Assembly (NCBI RefSeq): GCF_000469585.1
Contig: NZ_AWNK01000009.1
Coordinates: 37,807 to 101,806 of the forward strand
Direction of reading: 5' to 3'
Length of the DNA stretch: 64,000 nucleotides
Source of the DNA: Chrysiogenes arsenatis DSM 11915
GTDB taxonomy: Bacteria > Chrysiogenota > Chrysiogenetes > Chrysiogenales > Chrysiogenaceae
Shown: positions 27,913-39,600 of the stretch, one piece after another
Numbering within the stretch: position 1 is the stretch's first letter
Layout of the letters: each line of letters opens with the position of its first letter
Made by a program: the position numbers and the translations under genes
The notes under the pieces: generated by a model
What the model was told of the DNA's origin: nothing
What the model saw: only the letters and a program-made list of their open reading frames with translations
Database searches by the model: none

Positions 27913-29379
27913 TTATGAAAGAGTATTCAGCGCGCGAGTAAGGCGTTTTTGTATGGTATCTGAGGCAAGGTGTTCCAGAATGGCAACGAGGTCGGGGCCG
28001 CTCAAGCTTCCGGAAAGGGCAAGGCGAACGACCGGATTGATTTTACCCGCTCCGATTTCTAACGTTGTGGCACAGTTTTCAAGCCAAGCGTGATATCCGG
28101 CTTGTGTGCGATCCGTCAGTTTTTCGAGAGAGGTGAGCAGGGTTTGTAAAACGGGCTGCGCCGCAGCGGTAAAATGTTTTTTCGCTGCTTTTTCGTCATA
28201 GTTTTGTGGATCGATAAAGAACAACTCGCTTTGCGGAACAATTTCCGTCACGCGACGCGAGCGAACTTTCAAGAGGTCTATGATAGCGCACAGTCGAGTA
28301 GTATCTGTCGCTTCGCTTGTTTGCGTAAACCAGCTTTGTTGTTCCCATTGTGGCTGAACCAGTGGCAACAGCGATACGGCACTCGCCAGTGCGAGGTATT
28401 GTCCGTTCATCCATTCCAGTTTGGTTTCGTCAAACACCGCCGGTTTGGCGCTAATTCGCTCAAAACTAAAGAGTGTTTCGGTTTCATGGCGTGATATAAT
28501 TTCCCGATCATCCCCCGGATTCCAACCGAGTAACGTGAGAAAGTTGACCAGTGCTTCAGGGAGAAACCCACCTTGCTGATAGTCCATCACGGATGCGGCC
28601 CCTTTACGCTTCGAGAGCTTGCCACCAGTCGGCGAAAGGATAACCGGAAGGTGCGCAAAAATCGGCGGTTCCCAGCCAAAGGCGCGATAGAGATAGACGT
28701 GACGCGGCGTACTGGCAATCCATTCATCGCCGCGCATTACATGCGTAATCTGCATGGCGTGATCATCGACAACGCTGGCAAGATGGTACGTGGGGAAGCC
28801 ATCGGTTTTTAGCAGCACGGTGTCATCAATTTGCGAGTTTTCCGTGGTAATCGCTCCGCGAATGGCGTCATCGAATGTTACGTTGCCACTTTCCGGAACT
28901 TTCAAACGGACAACCGAGCGTTCCCCCGCATGAAGACGAAGCTGTACTTCGTCAGGTGCCAGATGGCGACACAAACGATCATATCCGGTCTGCGGAATAC
29001 CCGCCGCCTCACGTTCCGTGCGTAATTGCTCCAGGCGTTCCGTCGTACAGAAACAATGGTAGGCAGCACCACTATCGAGAAGGTGTTGGGCATGGTCACG
29101 ATAGAGGGGCAATCTTTCTGATTGAACATACGGCCCGCATGAGCCGCCAACCTCAGGGCCTTCGTCCCATTCTATACCAAGCCAGCGCAGGCTGGTGAAT
29201 ATTTCGTGAAGCGAATCTTCTTGGAAGCGGGTTTGATCAGTATCTTCGATACGCAGGAGGAATTTTCCCCCTTGCGAACGGGCGAAAAGGTAGTTGAATA
29301 ACGCGGTACGGGCTCCGCCAACATGGAGATAGCCGGTGGGCGATGGAGCAAAGCGGACGCGAACGGTTGGTGTGGCCAT
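27913..29379 (-). CDS. gltX: Glutamyl-tRNA synthetase
   Basis: GluRS charges tRNA-Glu. The 488-residue protein begins [18 protein letters not shown], with the HIGH motif as HVGG, and has KLSKRKG as KMSKS motif. Length is normal. The start at 29379 has a good AGGAGA site. It leads the operon gltX-glnS-pepA-GGDEF-like gene. A 235-bp divergent interval separates it from the MCP-hemerythrin gene and contains no gene I can support. Confidence 0.97.
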   Translation of the reverse strand: MATPTVRVRFAPSPTGYLHVGGARTALFNYLFARSQGGKFLLRIEDTDQTRFQEDSLHEIFTSLRWLGIEWDEGPEVGGSCGPYVQSERLPLYRDHAQHLLDSGAAYHCFCTTERLEQLRTEREAAGIPQTGYDRLCRHLAPDEVQLRLHAGERSVVRLKVPESGNVTFDDAIRGAITTENSQIDDTVLLKTDGFPTYHLASVVDDHAMQITHVMRGDEWIASTPRHVYLYRAFGWEPPIFAHLPVILSPTGGKLSKRKGAASVMDYQQGGFLPEALVNFLTLLGWNPGDDREIISRHETETLFSFERISAKPAVFDETKLEWMNGQYLALASAVSLLPLVQPQWEQQSWFTQTSEATDTTRLCAIIDLLKVRSRRVTEIVPQSELFFIDPQNYDEKAAKKHFTAAAQPVLQTLLTSLEKLTDRTQAGYHAWLENCATTLEIGAGKINPVVRLALSGSLSGPDLVAILEHLASDTIQKRLTRALNTLS

Positions 29380-29614
29380 AGTATCTCCTGACTAGTGTAA
29401 CGATAATACATATATCGGAGTATACATGAGCTGCGCAAATCTGGCAAACGGCAGAAGAGCAACAGGCTCTGTTTAATTTGGGAAAATCAGTTGCAATTCG
29501 TGTGAAAAAATATCAAAATCAAACGCTGAATTATATTGCTAGAAATGCATTGAATCGCATTACTTAACCGTATGAGTCATTTACGTTCTTATAGTAGACA
29601 CGAAGGAGTTTCGC

Positions 29615-31783
29615 ATGACCAAGAAGCGTTCGAGCTTAGGCTTTAAGCTGACTATGATTCCAATTACGGTATTTGGAGCTTTCTTAATTATTGGTTTATT
29701 CGTTCTTGCCGCCTTAGAAAACGTCATGGAAAAGAGTAAAGAAAATCAGCTTCGCTCAGTAGTGGAGACCTCATACGCGGTGGTAAGTCGCTTTCACAAG
29801 CTGGAAAAAGAAGGTGGGCTCTCCCGTGAAGCCGCACAAGCTCAAGCGGCTTCTATCATAAAATCAATGCGCTATGATGTTGTTGAATATCTCTGGATTA
29901 ACGATCTTGGCCGTCCATTCCCCATGATGATTATGCATCCCACGGTGCCAGCACTTGACGGCAAAACACTGGATTCAACGAATTTTAATAAAGCTACCAT
30001 GATGCGCAATCGTGATGGATCAGCCAAAGCGCCACTTGATAACAAAAACCTCTTTATAGCCTTTGTTGATGCGGTAAATACATACAACAAGGAAGGATTT
30101 GTAACGTATGAATGGCCAAAACCAAAGGTTGGCGGTGGGGTAACCCAAGAGCTTTACACGAAGCTCTCCTATGTAAAGCTCTTTGATGAATGGGGTTGGA
30201 TTATCGGTTCGGGCGTCTACATCGACGATTTGCGTGAAACGTACTGGAGTCTTGCACGGTGGATTATTGCGATTGGTGCTGCAGGGATGCTCCTTGTCAC
30301 CGGTATGGCGCTGTATGTCAGGCGGTGGGTGCTTGGTCGACTTGGCGGAGATCCACAACTGGCTTTAGTTGTGGCAAATCGGATATCTTCTGGCGATCTC
30401 GTTACCGAAACGCCCCAACGTAAGCGGAGTGCCGACCAAGAAAATCTCCTTTCCGCACTTGAAGATATGCGGCAGAATTTACACCAGATTATCAGTACGA
30501 TTGTCAGTAGTTCGCATGAGTTGACGAAAGATATGACGATGCTGGCGGCGAAAGCTTCCGAAATGGGAGTAGGGTTTCAACTTCAGCGCGAATCAAGTGA
30601 TCAGGTCAGTGAATCCGTCGCACAGATCAGTACAAATATCGAAAATGTTGCGCATCTTGCAACCTCTACTCAGGAGCATGCTGAAGGGGTGCAGACCTTG
30701 ACCATTAATGGTGAAAAAATGGTTATGGAGTCATCCGCCAGCATGCAAAAAATTGCAATGACGGTGGAGCAATCAGCCAAGAGTGTTCAACATTTGGCTG
30801 AACAATCCGACAAAATTGGCAGTATCCTGAGTATTATCCGTGATATTGCCGATCAAACCAACCTGCTCGCGCTGAATGCGGCAATTGAAGCGGCACGGGC
30901 TGGCGAACAAGGGCGTGGATTTGCGGTAGTTGCCGATGAAGTGCGTAAGCTCGCCGAAAGAACAGGTGGTGCTACGGGTGAAATATCGAGCATGATCGAG
31001 CAGGTTCAAAAGGAAACGCTTGTCGCTGTTGCCGGACTCAATTCCGTAACCCCAATTATTCAGCGCGGCGTAGAAATTTCTCATGAAACTTCAGATCTCC
31101 TGCTCGCGATTCGTCAAGCATCACGCGATACGCTCGATAAAATGGAGCAGCTTTCAAAGCTCGTTAGTGATCAGGTGCATCTCACTGAAGAAGTTGTTTC
31201 GCAGGTAGAAGCCTCAAACGACGTAACGCATAAGGCTGAATCACTCATCCAAACGACCGAAGACATTGCCACGCGTGCGGAAAAATCAGCGAATGAACTC
31301 GAAGAAGTGGTGCAGTGCTTTAAGATTGCTGGCAGCGAAAACCTGCGTCCAGTAGCGGAGTTGAATGCCGCACCAAGCGCGACACTCCTTGAATGGTCAC
31401 CACAGTTAGCGGTTGGCGTGAATATTATCGATGAACAGCATAAGGAGTTGGTCAACCTCTGCAATGCGTTCTATGCCGCCACCGGCAGTGCTAGCGGGAA
31501 AGAAAAAATTAAAGGGATACTGGAAGAGTTGGTCAAATACACGCTCTACCACTTTGACACCGAAAAGCAGCTTATGGGACGCCACAACTACAGTGATAGT
31601 GCGAATCATCTGGCACAACACGATAAATTGGTCGCAAAAGTAGTTGAATATAAGCAGCGGTTTGAAAAAGGCGAATCAGTAGGAGCCGAACTTTCACGGT
31701 TCTTGCGCGATTGGCTGGTGCAGCACATTATGCGCACCGACAAAGCTTTTGCGAAAGAGTTACGGTCAAAAGGGGTGAAATAG
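29615..31783 (+). CDS. Methyl-accepting chemotaxis protein with Cache sensor and C-terminal hemerythrin domain
   Basis: A 722-residue chemoreceptor. After a short cytoplasmic tail and a transmembrane helix ([16 protein letters not shown]), a periplasmic single-Cache domain (sCache_2 type: [41 protein letters not shown]) is followed by a second helix, a HAMP-like linker and the MCP signalling hairpin with the tip [19 protein letters not shown]. From residue about 590 there is a bacteriohemerythrin domain with the iron-binding His/Glu/Asp pattern: [26 protein letters not shown] and [10 protein letters not shown]. Hemerythrin binds oxygen at a di-iron site, so the protein may combine an external ligand with internal oxygen sensing, as in DcrH of Desulfovibrio. 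An AAGGAG site precedes the ATG. Confidence 0.93.
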   Translation: MTKKRSSLGFKLTMIPITVFGAFLIIGLFVLAALENVMEKSKENQLRSVVETSYAVVSRFHKLEKEGGLSREAAQAQAASIIKSMRYDVVEYLWINDLGRPFPMMIMHPTVPALDGKTLDSTNFNKATMMRNRDGSAKAPLDNKNLFIAFVDAVNTYNKEGFVTYEWPKPKVGGGVTQELYTKLSYVKLFDEWGWIIGSGVYIDDLRETYWSLARWIIAIGAAGMLLVTGMALYVRRWVLGRLGGDPQLALVVANRISSGDLVTETPQRKRSADQENLLSALEDMRQNLHQIISTIVSSSHELTKDMTMLAAKASEMGVGFQLQRESSDQVSESVAQISTNIENVAHLATSTQEHAEGVQTLTINGEKMVMESSASMQKIAMTVEQSAKSVQHLAEQSDKIGSILSIIRDIADQTNLLALNAAIEAARAGEQGRGFAVVADEVRKLAERTGGATGEISSMIEQVQKETLVAVAGLNSVTPIIQRGVEISHETSDLLLAIRQASRDTLDKMEQLSKLVSDQVHLTEEVVSQVEASNDVTHKAESLIQTTEDIATRAEKSANELEEVVQCFKIAGSENLRPVAELNAAPSATLLEWSPQLAVGVNIIDEQHKELVNLCNAFYAATGSASGKEKIKGILEELVKYTLYHFDTEKQLMGRHNYSDSANHLAQHDKLVAKVVEYKQRFEKGESVGAELSRFLRDWLVQHIMRTDKAFAKELRSKGVK

Positions 31784-31796
31784 TCGAAAAGAAAAA

Positions 31797-31872
31797 TGGC
31801 GCGCCCGGTATGAATCGAACATACGACCTTTGGTTCCGGAGACCAACGCTCTATCCCCTGAGCTACGGGCGC
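31797..31872 (-). tRNA. tRNA-Arg (anticodon CCG), CCA encoded
   Basis: On the minus strand the cloverleaf is complete: acceptor GCGCCCG/CGGGCGC, D-arm GCTCAGGGGATAGAGC, anticodon stem TTGGT/ACCAA with loop CTCCGGA (anticodon CCG, reading CGG), T-arm GTATGTTCGATTCATAC, discriminator G and encoded CCA. It is antisense to the plus-strand genes on both sides. Confidence 0.97.
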
Positions 31873-32054
31873 CAATATTGCAACGGGACGGGATAATACT
31901 CAAATCATACCGCCACGTCTAGGAAAAATAAGATTTCGCTGAAATTAAATTCTTTGATGTAGCCTGAAATTGACGATCAATTGTGATTCTGCTAAGTTCC
32001 AGCCTTTCAGTTCAGTTTGTATTTTGATGTAATGTTCATATTTCCGGAGGTTCT

Positions 32055-33308
32055 ATGCAACAAGCAGCACTACAATTTGCGACCCGTGCGCGGAATGCAA
32101 AAACAGCGTTGGCATTACTTGATGCGGCAAAAAAGCGCAAGCTAATCTATCGTATGGCCGAGCAGCTGGTGGCGCATAGCGATTTGATTTTAGAACATAA
32201 TGCTATTGATATGGCTGAGGGACGTAAAGCGGGACTTTCGAAGGCGCTTCTTGACCGCCTATTGCTAAGTCCGGAACGCATAGAAGAAATGGCGCAATCA
32301 CTCCGAGAAATCGCCGATCTTGATGACCCTGTCGGCGAAATGTATGAATTCAAACGACTTGATAACGGCTTACAGCTGGCGAAAATGCGTGTTCCTATTG
32401 GAACCGTGCTGATCATCTATGAATCGCGCCCTAATGTCACGTCCGATGCTGCTGGGTTGTGCATCAAATCTGGCAATAGCTGCATTCTGCGTTGCGGCAA
32501 AGAGGCGCTCAATTCAGCCAATGCGATCGGCAAAGTGCTACAGCAGGCGCTCTCGGAAATGAAATTGCCAGTTGATGCTATTACCGTTATCGACGATTCA
32601 AGCCGTGAACTGCTTGAAGAACTGCTGAAACTCCATAAACACATTGACTTGGTGGTGCCACGTGGCGGCGAAGGGCTCATTCAATTCGTTACTGACCATT
32701 CAAAAATACCGATCGTCAAACACGACAAGGGTCTGTGCCATATCTATATTGACGAACACGCTCAAATCCCTATGGCGAAAAGTATTACACTCAATGCTAA
32801 AGTGCAGCGCCCTGGTGTCTGCAACGCCGCGGAAACGCTCTTGGTGCACCAAAACATTGCGGCACGTATTTTGCCAGAGCTTATTGCCGATCTTATCGCG
32901 AAGGGTGTTGAAATACGCGGGTGTGAAATTACACGTGAGCTTTCTAAGAATAGTGCGGTGGTCACAGCTCAAGACGTCGATTGGGATACCGAATACTTGG
33001 ATTTGATTCTCAGTGTGCGCGTTGTCCCTTCACTACAAGCAGCGATTGATCACATCAACACACATGGCTCACAACATTCCGAAGCAATTGTTACTGACCA
33101 TTATGAAAATGCACGCCACTTTCAACAAGCGGTCGATTCGGCAGCGGTGTACGTCAATGCCTCGACGCGCTTTACCGATGGCGGTCAATTTGGCATGGGT
33201 GCTGAAATCGGTATTTCAACCCAAAAACTTCACTGTCGCGGCCCAATGGGTGTGCGCGACCTAACCAGCTCTAAATTCGTTATCAATGGGAATGGCCAAA
33301 TTCGATGA
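32055..33308 (+). CDS. proA: Glutamate-5-semialdehyde dehydrogenase (gamma-glutamyl phosphate reductase)
   Basis: ProA reduces glutamyl 5-phosphate to the semialdehyde in proline synthesis. The 417-residue protein has the aldehyde-dehydrogenase fold features of this family: ESRPNVTSDAAGLCIKSGN, VPRGGEGLI, the catalytic Cys in RPGVCNAAETLLVH, and the C-terminal FTDGGQFGMGAEIGIST. Start at the ATG at 32055 has a GGAGG site. It overlaps nadD by 4 bp, and leads a four-gene run with nadD, a solute-binding lipoprotein and rlmN. No proB is in the window. Confidence 0.97.
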   Translation: MQQAALQFATRARNAKTALALLDAAKKRKLIYRMAEQLVAHSDLILEHNAIDMAEGRKAGLSKALLDRLLLSPERIEEMAQSLREIADLDDPVGEMYEFKRLDNGLQLAKMRVPIGTVLIIYESRPNVTSDAAGLCIKSGNSCILRCGKEALNSANAIGKVLQQALSEMKLPVDAITVIDDSSRELLEELLKLHKHIDLVVPRGGEGLIQFVTDHSKIPIVKHDKGLCHIYIDEHAQIPMAKSITLNAKVQRPGVCNAAETLLVHQNIAARILPELIADLIAKGVEIRGCEITRELSKNSAVVTAQDVDWDTEYLDLILSVRVVPSLQAAIDHINTHGSQHSEAIVTDHYENARHFQQAVDSAAVYVNASTRFTDGGQFGMGAEIGISTQKLHCRGPMGVRDLTSSKFVINGNGQIR

Positions 33309-33901
33309 TAGGCTTGCTTGGCGGTTCTTTTAGTCCAGTACACCACGGCCACCTCTACCTTGCCGAGTATGCACGCCATACTTTTGGTTTGGAAAAGGTG
33401 GTTTTTTTGCCGTCAGGACAACCCGCCCACAAGGAAGTTGATTTGCTTCCCGCCCAAGATCGCTTCGCCATGTTACAATTGGTCGCGCAAACAAATCCCG
33501 CCTTTGAAGTGTGGGATCTCGAAATGCAGCGTGCCGGATCAACCTACACGATGGATACCCTCCGCCAGCTCGACGATCCCGACCGTTACTTTTTTATTAC
33601 GGGCGCCGATATTTTTGCCACCATTATGCGCTGGAAAGAGTACGAATCGATACTGGATACCATCCGCTTTATTGTGGCCAGTCGTCCTGGCGCGGTCACT
33701 CTTTCGCAAATCCAGGATTGTGTCCCTGAGTGGTATCAGCAGTCTATCTCCAGCGATCCAACGGATACCGATAAGCGGTGTTTTTTGATGGAAATGCCGG
33801 GGCTTGAAATTTCGAGCACTTATATTCGTCATGCCTTACGACATCAGCTACCCGTGCGCTATTTACTCCCAGAAGTCGTGTATCAATACTTGAAAAATTA
33901 A
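33305..33901 (+). CDS. nadD: Nicotinate-nucleotide adenylyltransferase
   Basis: NadD joins nicotinate mononucleotide and ATP to give deamido-NAD, a step of NAD synthesis. The 198-residue protein has the nucleotidyltransferase motif GGSFSPVHHGHL (H-x-G-H type), LPSGQPAHK and the late EISSTYIRHAL (ISSTxxR). Length is normal. The start overlaps the proA stop (ATGA). Together with nadB elsewhere in the window it indicates a complete de novo NAD pathway. Confidence 0.95.
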   Translation: MIGLLGGSFSPVHHGHLYLAEYARHTFGLEKVVFLPSGQPAHKEVDLLPAQDRFAMLQLVAQTNPAFEVWDLEMQRAGSTYTMDTLRQLDDPDRYFFITGADIFATIMRWKEYESILDTIRFIVASRPGAVTLSQIQDCVPEWYQQSISSDPTDTDKRCFLMEMPGLEISSTYIRHALRHQLPVRYLLPEVVYQYLKN

Positions 33902-33928
33902 ATGCGTATTGGCAATTCGGAGGTTCCT

Positions 33929-35572
33929 TTGTTTTCAAGAATTTTATTTCTTTTGATACCGTTCACGTTTTTCTTTGCAGGGTGCTCATCACAACCTTCT
34001 CCCTCGGCCGCATCAAGCGCAACGGTGGCGAAAACTACGAAAAACGAGGTTGCCGAACATGATCGTTATGGCGACCGCATTGTCATCCCTTCGCTGGGGT
34101 CAGCTTCTGGCTTACTGCCAGAACTCTACTCTGATAGTGCCTCGCACCAGTTTGGAAGCAATATTTTCAGTGGTTTAGTGAAGTATGATGAGAACTTACT
34201 CGAAACAGGTGATCTCGCACACCGTTGGGATATTGCTGATGAAGGCAAGACCATTACCTTCCACCTACGGCAGGGAGTCACTTTTCACGATGGCGCCCCG
34301 TTTCGCGCAAGAGATGTCCTTTTTACCTTTAACGCCATTATCAATCCCGACTTCCCCTCCCCGTATAAACGGGACTTTGAACAGGTCGATACGGTCGAAA
34401 TTATTGATGAGTATACCGTACAAGTTCGCTATAAAAACGTCTATGCCCGTGCGTTGATTGGATGGTCAAAATCAATCCTCCCGCGCCATATTTTAGAAGG
34501 AGTTGACATCCCTACGAGCGACTTTATGCGCCACCCTATCGGTACTGGCCCGTATCGTTTTGTGGAATGGCAAAAAGGGCAATTTCTCCGCTTGGCTGCT
34601 TTTGAAAACTACTATGAAAAAAAACCGTATATCACGGAACTGATTTATAAAGTGATACCGGACACAACCACCCAGTTTATGGAGCTGCGCAATCGCAGTA
34701 TCGATATGATGGATTTAACACCCGTTCAATTTAGCCGCCAGACCGAAAATGACACCTTCCGAAAGGATTATGTCAAGTATCGCTACCCATCTTCAGGGTA
34801 CACCTATCTTGGGTATAATTTGCGTAACCCCTTATTTCAGGATAAACGTGTGCGACAGGCATTAAGTTACGCCATCAACCAACAAGAACTGATCGATGGC
34901 GTGCTTATGGGACTTGGCGTTGCCGCAACTGGCCCCTACCGCCCTGATAGTTGGGCCTATAACCCTGACGTGCGTCGCTATACCTACGACCCGGCTCAAG
35001 CGTTGGCGTTGTTTGCGGAAGTCGGGTATCAGCTGGTCAATGGAGTTTTGCAGAAAGATGGGGTTCCTTTTCGCTTTGAGATAATCACCAATCAGGGGAA
35101 CGATTCGCGCCGCAAAAGTGCCGAAATCATCCAGCGCCGCCTTCAGGAAATTGGTATTACGGTCACCATTCGCGTGATTGAGTGGGCTTCTTTTATCAAC
35201 GAATTCATCAATAAAGGGAAATTTGATGCGACCATCTTAGGGTGGAATATCTTACCTGATCCCGATATATACTCTGTATGGCACTCGCCCGGCGACAATC
35301 AACACAGCCTGAACTTTACCGCATACGCTAACCCGCGTGTTGACGAATTACTGGAGCTCGGAAGATCCACCCTCGACCAAGAAAAACGTAAGCACTACTA
35401 CGGTGAAATCCAACAGATACTTGCCGAAGAACAACCGTATACCTTCCTGTACATTCCTCAGGCGCTCCCAGCGGTTTCGCGGCGCTTTGAAAACATTTAC
35501 GAAACACCAGCCGGGATTACGCATAACTTTATTCATTGGTATGCGCGCCCCGAAAATCGGATGATACCATAA
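33929..35572 (+). CDS. Peptide/nickel-type ABC transporter solute-binding lipoprotein
   Basis: A 547-residue extracytoplasmic solute-binding protein of the SBP_bac_5 family (OppA/DppA type), which captures peptides or similar ligands and feeds an ABC permease. I start at the TTG at 33929, because a perfect GGAGG lies six bases before it and the resulting N-terminus (FSRILFLLIPFTFFFAGC) is an ideal lipoprotein signal; the ATG at 33902 has no site and puts a charged tail first. Family hallmarks include WDIADEGKTITFHLRQGVTFHDGAPF, the YRFVEWQKGQF segment and YNLRNPLFQDKRVRQALSYAI. No permease or ATPase genes are adjacent, so its partner complex is elsewhere. It sits between nadD and rlmN with only a 2-bp gap to rlmN. 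Confidence 0.9.
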   Translation: MFSRILFLLIPFTFFFAGCSSQPSPSAASSATVAKTTKNEVAEHDRYGDRIVIPSLGSASGLLPELYSDSASHQFGSNIFSGLVKYDENLLETGDLAHRWDIADEGKTITFHLRQGVTFHDGAPFRARDVLFTFNAIINPDFPSPYKRDFEQVDTVEIIDEYTVQVRYKNVYARALIGWSKSILPRHILEGVDIPTSDFMRHPIGTGPYRFVEWQKGQFLRLAAFENYYEKKPYITELIYKVIPDTTTQFMELRNRSIDMMDLTPVQFSRQTENDTFRKDYVKYRYPSSGYTYLGYNLRNPLFQDKRVRQALSYAINQQELIDGVLMGLGVAATGPYRPDSWAYNPDVRRYTYDPAQALALFAEVGYQLVNGVLQKDGVPFRFEIITNQGNDSRRKSAEIIQRRLQEIGITVTIRVIEWASFINEFINKGKFDATILGWNILPDPDIYSVWHSPGDNQHSLNFTAYANPRVDELLELGRSTLDQEKRKHYYGEIQQILAEEQPYTFLYIPQALPAVSRRFENIYETPAGITHNFIHWYARPENRMIP

Positions 35573-35574
35573 CG

Positions 35575-36636
35575 ATGTCAAACGTATCCGTACCACCACT
35601 CGAAATTTGCAATGCTTTGCCTGACGAAGTGCGCCAATGGTTTAAAGAGCAAGGCTATCCTGCCTTCCGTGCCGATCAATTGCTCGGCTGGGTCTTTCAA
35701 AAGGGCGAACGCAACATTGACAACTTCAGCAATATGTCGAAAACGTTGCGTGATGAATTGCGCGATACCATCATCCTGCCGCAGTACACCATTGTCGAAA
35801 TCCAGCGTTCCGCCATCGACAACACCCGCAAAATACTCTTAGAACTCCCAGACGGCGCGCGGATTGAAACCGTCATTATCCCCGTGCGCGAAAAACTCAG
35901 CCAGTGTCTTTCAACTCAAGTTGGCTGCCGCATGGGGTGCACCTTTTGCGCCACAGCAGGAATGGGGTTTGCGCGCCACCTGAGCGCTGCGGAAATTTTG
36001 GCTCAAGTCTTTGCCGTGCAGGATATACTTGAGCCAGAAGAACGTATTACCAATTTTGTTTTTATGGGAATGGGCGAACCGCTCGACAACTACGATAACA
36101 CCGTGCGCGCTATCCGCATCATTACCGATCCCGACATGCTCGGCTACTCCCATCGCCACGTAACCCTTTCTACCTGCGGATTAGTGGACAAAATCAAACG
36201 ACTTGGCGACGAAAACGTCCCGTGCCACCTTGCCATCAGCCTGCATGGCGTGACCGACGAACAACGGAGCAAAATCATGCCGGTCAATCGTGCCGGAGGC
36301 GGTTTACAGGGGTTGCTTGATGCCTTGCGGAGCTATCCAGTGCAGGGGCGCAAACGGATCACGATTGAATATATCCTGATTGGTGGCGTGAATGACTCCA
36401 GCGCCGACGCCAAAAAGCTGGCAAAGCTCTTGGCTCCAATACGCTGTAAAATCAATTTAATCCCCTATAATCCCCATCCCGGTGCGATATTTCAGGCACC
36501 AAGCGAAGCATCGGTGCTCGCTTTTCAAAAAGTGCTTATCGAAAAAAACTATACCGCCATGATACGTAAAAGTGGCGGCAGCGACATTGATGCCGCTTGC
36601 GGCCAACTGGCGGGAAAAAAAGCCAAAGGCGATTAA
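35575..36636 (+). CDS. rlmN: 23S rRNA (adenine-C2)-methyltransferase RlmN
   Basis: RlmN is a radical SAM enzyme that methylates C2 of A2503 in 23S rRNA and also A37 of some tRNAs, helping translational fidelity. I use the ATG at 35575 (the longer frame starts in the preceding gene). The protein of 353 residues has the CxxxCxxC motif CRMGCTFC (Cys118, Cys122, Cys125), the GMGEPLDNYDNT segment, and the late cysteine SDIDAACGQL that carries the methyl group. The last 4 bp overlap the end of the convergent recC. Confidence 0.96.
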   Translation: MSNVSVPPLEICNALPDEVRQWFKEQGYPAFRADQLLGWVFQKGERNIDNFSNMSKTLRDELRDTIILPQYTIVEIQRSAIDNTRKILLELPDGARIETVIIPVREKLSQCLSTQVGCRMGCTFCATAGMGFARHLSAAEILAQVFAVQDILEPEERITNFVFMGMGEPLDNYDNTVRAIRIITDPDMLGYSHRHVTLSTCGLVDKIKRLGDENVPCHLAISLHGVTDEQRSKIMPVNRAGGGLQGLLDALRSYPVQGRKRITIEYILIGGVNDSSADAKKLAKLLAPIRCKINLIPYNPHPGAIFQAPSEASVLAFQKVLIEKNYTAMIRKSGGSDIDAACGQLAGKKAKGD

Positions 36637-39600
36637 CCCTTGCGCTCGACCCATTCCAGCATGGGTCGATAGATTTTTTCAGCCAGCGCGACAAAGCGAT
36701 CTTGCTCGCTCTGCCACGGCGCAACACCACGCCATGCGATGCGTGCGAGTGATTCTTGCGCCTCCCCTGGTTGGGCGCGAAACGAATCGCCCTGCCAAAG
36801 CGCATCCATCTTGTTGAAAATAGCGTCATCCCATTGCCACTCTTTTTTCTGTGCCGCCTCGACACCAGCCCATGTGGCGCGAACCGGTAACGGAAGCGGC
36901 ACGGTATGACCTTCGACGTAGCATTCCAACAGTTGACGCAAAAGAGCGTACGCACTGGCCGCACCAATCGGTGGTGCCATCCATATCTCAGCGGCATTGG
37001 CCTCGGCGTTCAAACAGAGAAGATAAGCCGCAAGCGCTGGCGAAGCTGACGTCTGCGACGCACAACGTAACAAGTGCGGTATCCACATTTCAAGGAGCCG
37101 CTTACCATTACATTTTCCCGGATTCACGAAAACCAGCGTTCCACCGTACAGCGTTAATTCACCATGCACAGTACAGTGGTGAGCCACGACATCAACCGAA
37201 ACGGAAAACTCACAAACCTCGGCGGCGTGCTTGGCAGTGAGGGCTTCCCATGCTACCTGTAATGGCTGCACCGCAGCGTGAATACCTTCGATATCGCGTT
37301 CACCCCAGGTTCCGTGCGGTACTTTCCCCGTCGCACATAACATACGCGGTATGGTTTCCGCGTCATGGTGCGCGAGTGCGGATTGCAACGCCAGTGTGCG
37401 TAAAAACCACGTATCCAGTGGCGAGATATCAAAAGGCTCACTGTCAGGGATTTCGCGCGCTTCATTGGGAGCGGCTATCTGGTGATATTCCACATAGCGC
37501 CGTAGTGGATTGCCGAAAAACTGTACCAGCTCGTGGATATTCAATGATTCAGGCAGAGTAAACACAAGACGCTCCTGAAATGGGGGCAACGTTACCGGAG
37601 CACCGGCATTGCGCTGTTGCAGCAGGTGTGCAATCTCCCAGTGCTGCTGCGTATAACTAAAGAGCGCAGGGTTGCGTCCATCAAAAAGCGTGGCACTGAA
37701 TGGAAGTGGCGGATGAATCCGCGTACAATGGCTGGCAACATCGCGAGCCGCTAAACCATCAATCGTAAATCCCGCATTGATCGTATCGCGCAGTTCCTGT
37801 ACTACCACTGAAGGCGCCAGCACCGTACCGCGCCGCGCATCTTGCCCGACATAGCTGATATGCAATTGTTTTCCGGCACACAGAATCGCTTCTAAAAATA
37901 AGTAACGATCATCCTCCAGCCGGTTGCGGTCGCCACGTTGCGGAAAGCGCGCGACAAGATCAAAGCTTGAACTCAGGTGCTGACGCGGAAACTCGCCATC
38001 GTTCATGCCAAGTACCGCGATCATGGCAAATGGAATCGAGCGCATTGGCAACATGGAACAAATCGTAATTTTTCCGGCCATAAACCGATCATCTCTCCCT
38101 GTCGCCAGCAGTTTTTGCTGCAAAGCTGGCCATATCGCACCAAAAGGTATTGCTGTCGCAAAAGCGGCTTTTTCTCCTTGCAGCGCCATCTGAGCAATAG
38201 CCGCTAAGAGTGAATCTACCCCTTCCGCCCACGTTTCCGCTGCGCTCAAGAACGCAGCGACGCACTGTGTCAGCGCTTGCCGCCATGCTCCAAGCGATAG
38301 GGTCTGTTGCGAGGTTGTAACAAGGTGGGCGAGATCGTCAAGAAAGCGTTCAAACGTGGCCAGCACATCATTGTCATCAACCGTGACAGGAAAGAGCGCC
38401 GGTTCACTGAACTCCGGTGCAGCAGCGTGTAAAGCAGCCTGTTGCAGATTGAAAAGCGCCCAACGCAACGTATTGCGCGGTTCTGCAGCAAAACCGAGTT
38501 GTGCGCGGTGGCTGGCATCAATCCCCCACGCTGCACCCGCGCTGACAAGGAGCGTTTGTAAACGACCAATGGCGTGTGACGTAAGGCCATAGTTGGCCGT
38601 GATCGGCGGGAGCTCAAGCACTTCAAGCACAGCCGGAAGGGTGACCGACGAGGTAGCCAGCGTCAAGAGTTTGGCAAAAGCTTCGTGTTCCAGCCGATGT
38701 TCGGTACGATCAGCAATCGTACACGCGAGGGCGTTTTCCTGATCGCTCGTTACCTGAAACACAGCTTCAACCAAGGGCGCATAGCGTTCAAGGTTTGGCA
38801 CTAACACCACAATATCGTGCAGTCCACACGACGGATGGCGCTCCAGAAAATCAAGTATCTGTTCTTTGAGCACTTCTACTTCGCGGAGCGGTGTATGTGC
38901 GCTATGAAGTTGAAGTGAGAGATCATCGGCAGCGATGGTTTGCGCCGCAACCTTTTCCGTTGATTCGTCGGAAACGGACACACCACGCCCCAAACGGTGC
39001 AGCATATCGTGCTGGAGCCATTCTAAAAGACTCTTTGGTTCAGGGTTCTGCCAATACTCATAGGTCTGAATGGCACCATCAAACGCCAAGAGCAGTTCCT
39101 GAAAGTCGCGCCCGACTTTACCCAAAGAGGCCAATAAACGGTTCGTGTCATTGGATTCCTCGTTGTTGCGCCGCCCAGGATGATCTCCCCAATACTCTTG
39201 GCACGGGCTGAGCACAAAGAGGTGCACGTCGCAAGAATGTCCAATCAGTGCCAGTGTTTGCAAATGGGCAGGCGGAAGCAGGGTAATCCCAAAAACAAAC
39301 AAGCGAGGCGGTGTCCACAACAGTGGTTTTCCGGCAGCGAACTGTCGTAGAAAGGCCTGATGCGCTTCGCCGCGATGGACACCGCCAAGGCGCTGCCGGA
39401 GCGCACGCCACAGCACTTGCTGCCACGGAGCGTGCGGATGGTCAACCGGATTTTCCCCTTTTTCCCACGCCAGAAGCCACTCGGGACGATAGAGTTGATA
39501 GCGGTCAAACGTGTCAGCAATTTGATCACAAAGCTCAAAACGGGTTTGCGCATCCTCTTGAGCAGCCATCACGCGCAACGGCGCAAGTTCAGGGAGCGCC

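Noticed and set aside
31711..31896. Short open frame (61 residues) and reverse frame over tRNA-Arg
   Set aside because: Same reason as above: the tRNA cloverleaf explains the sequence.
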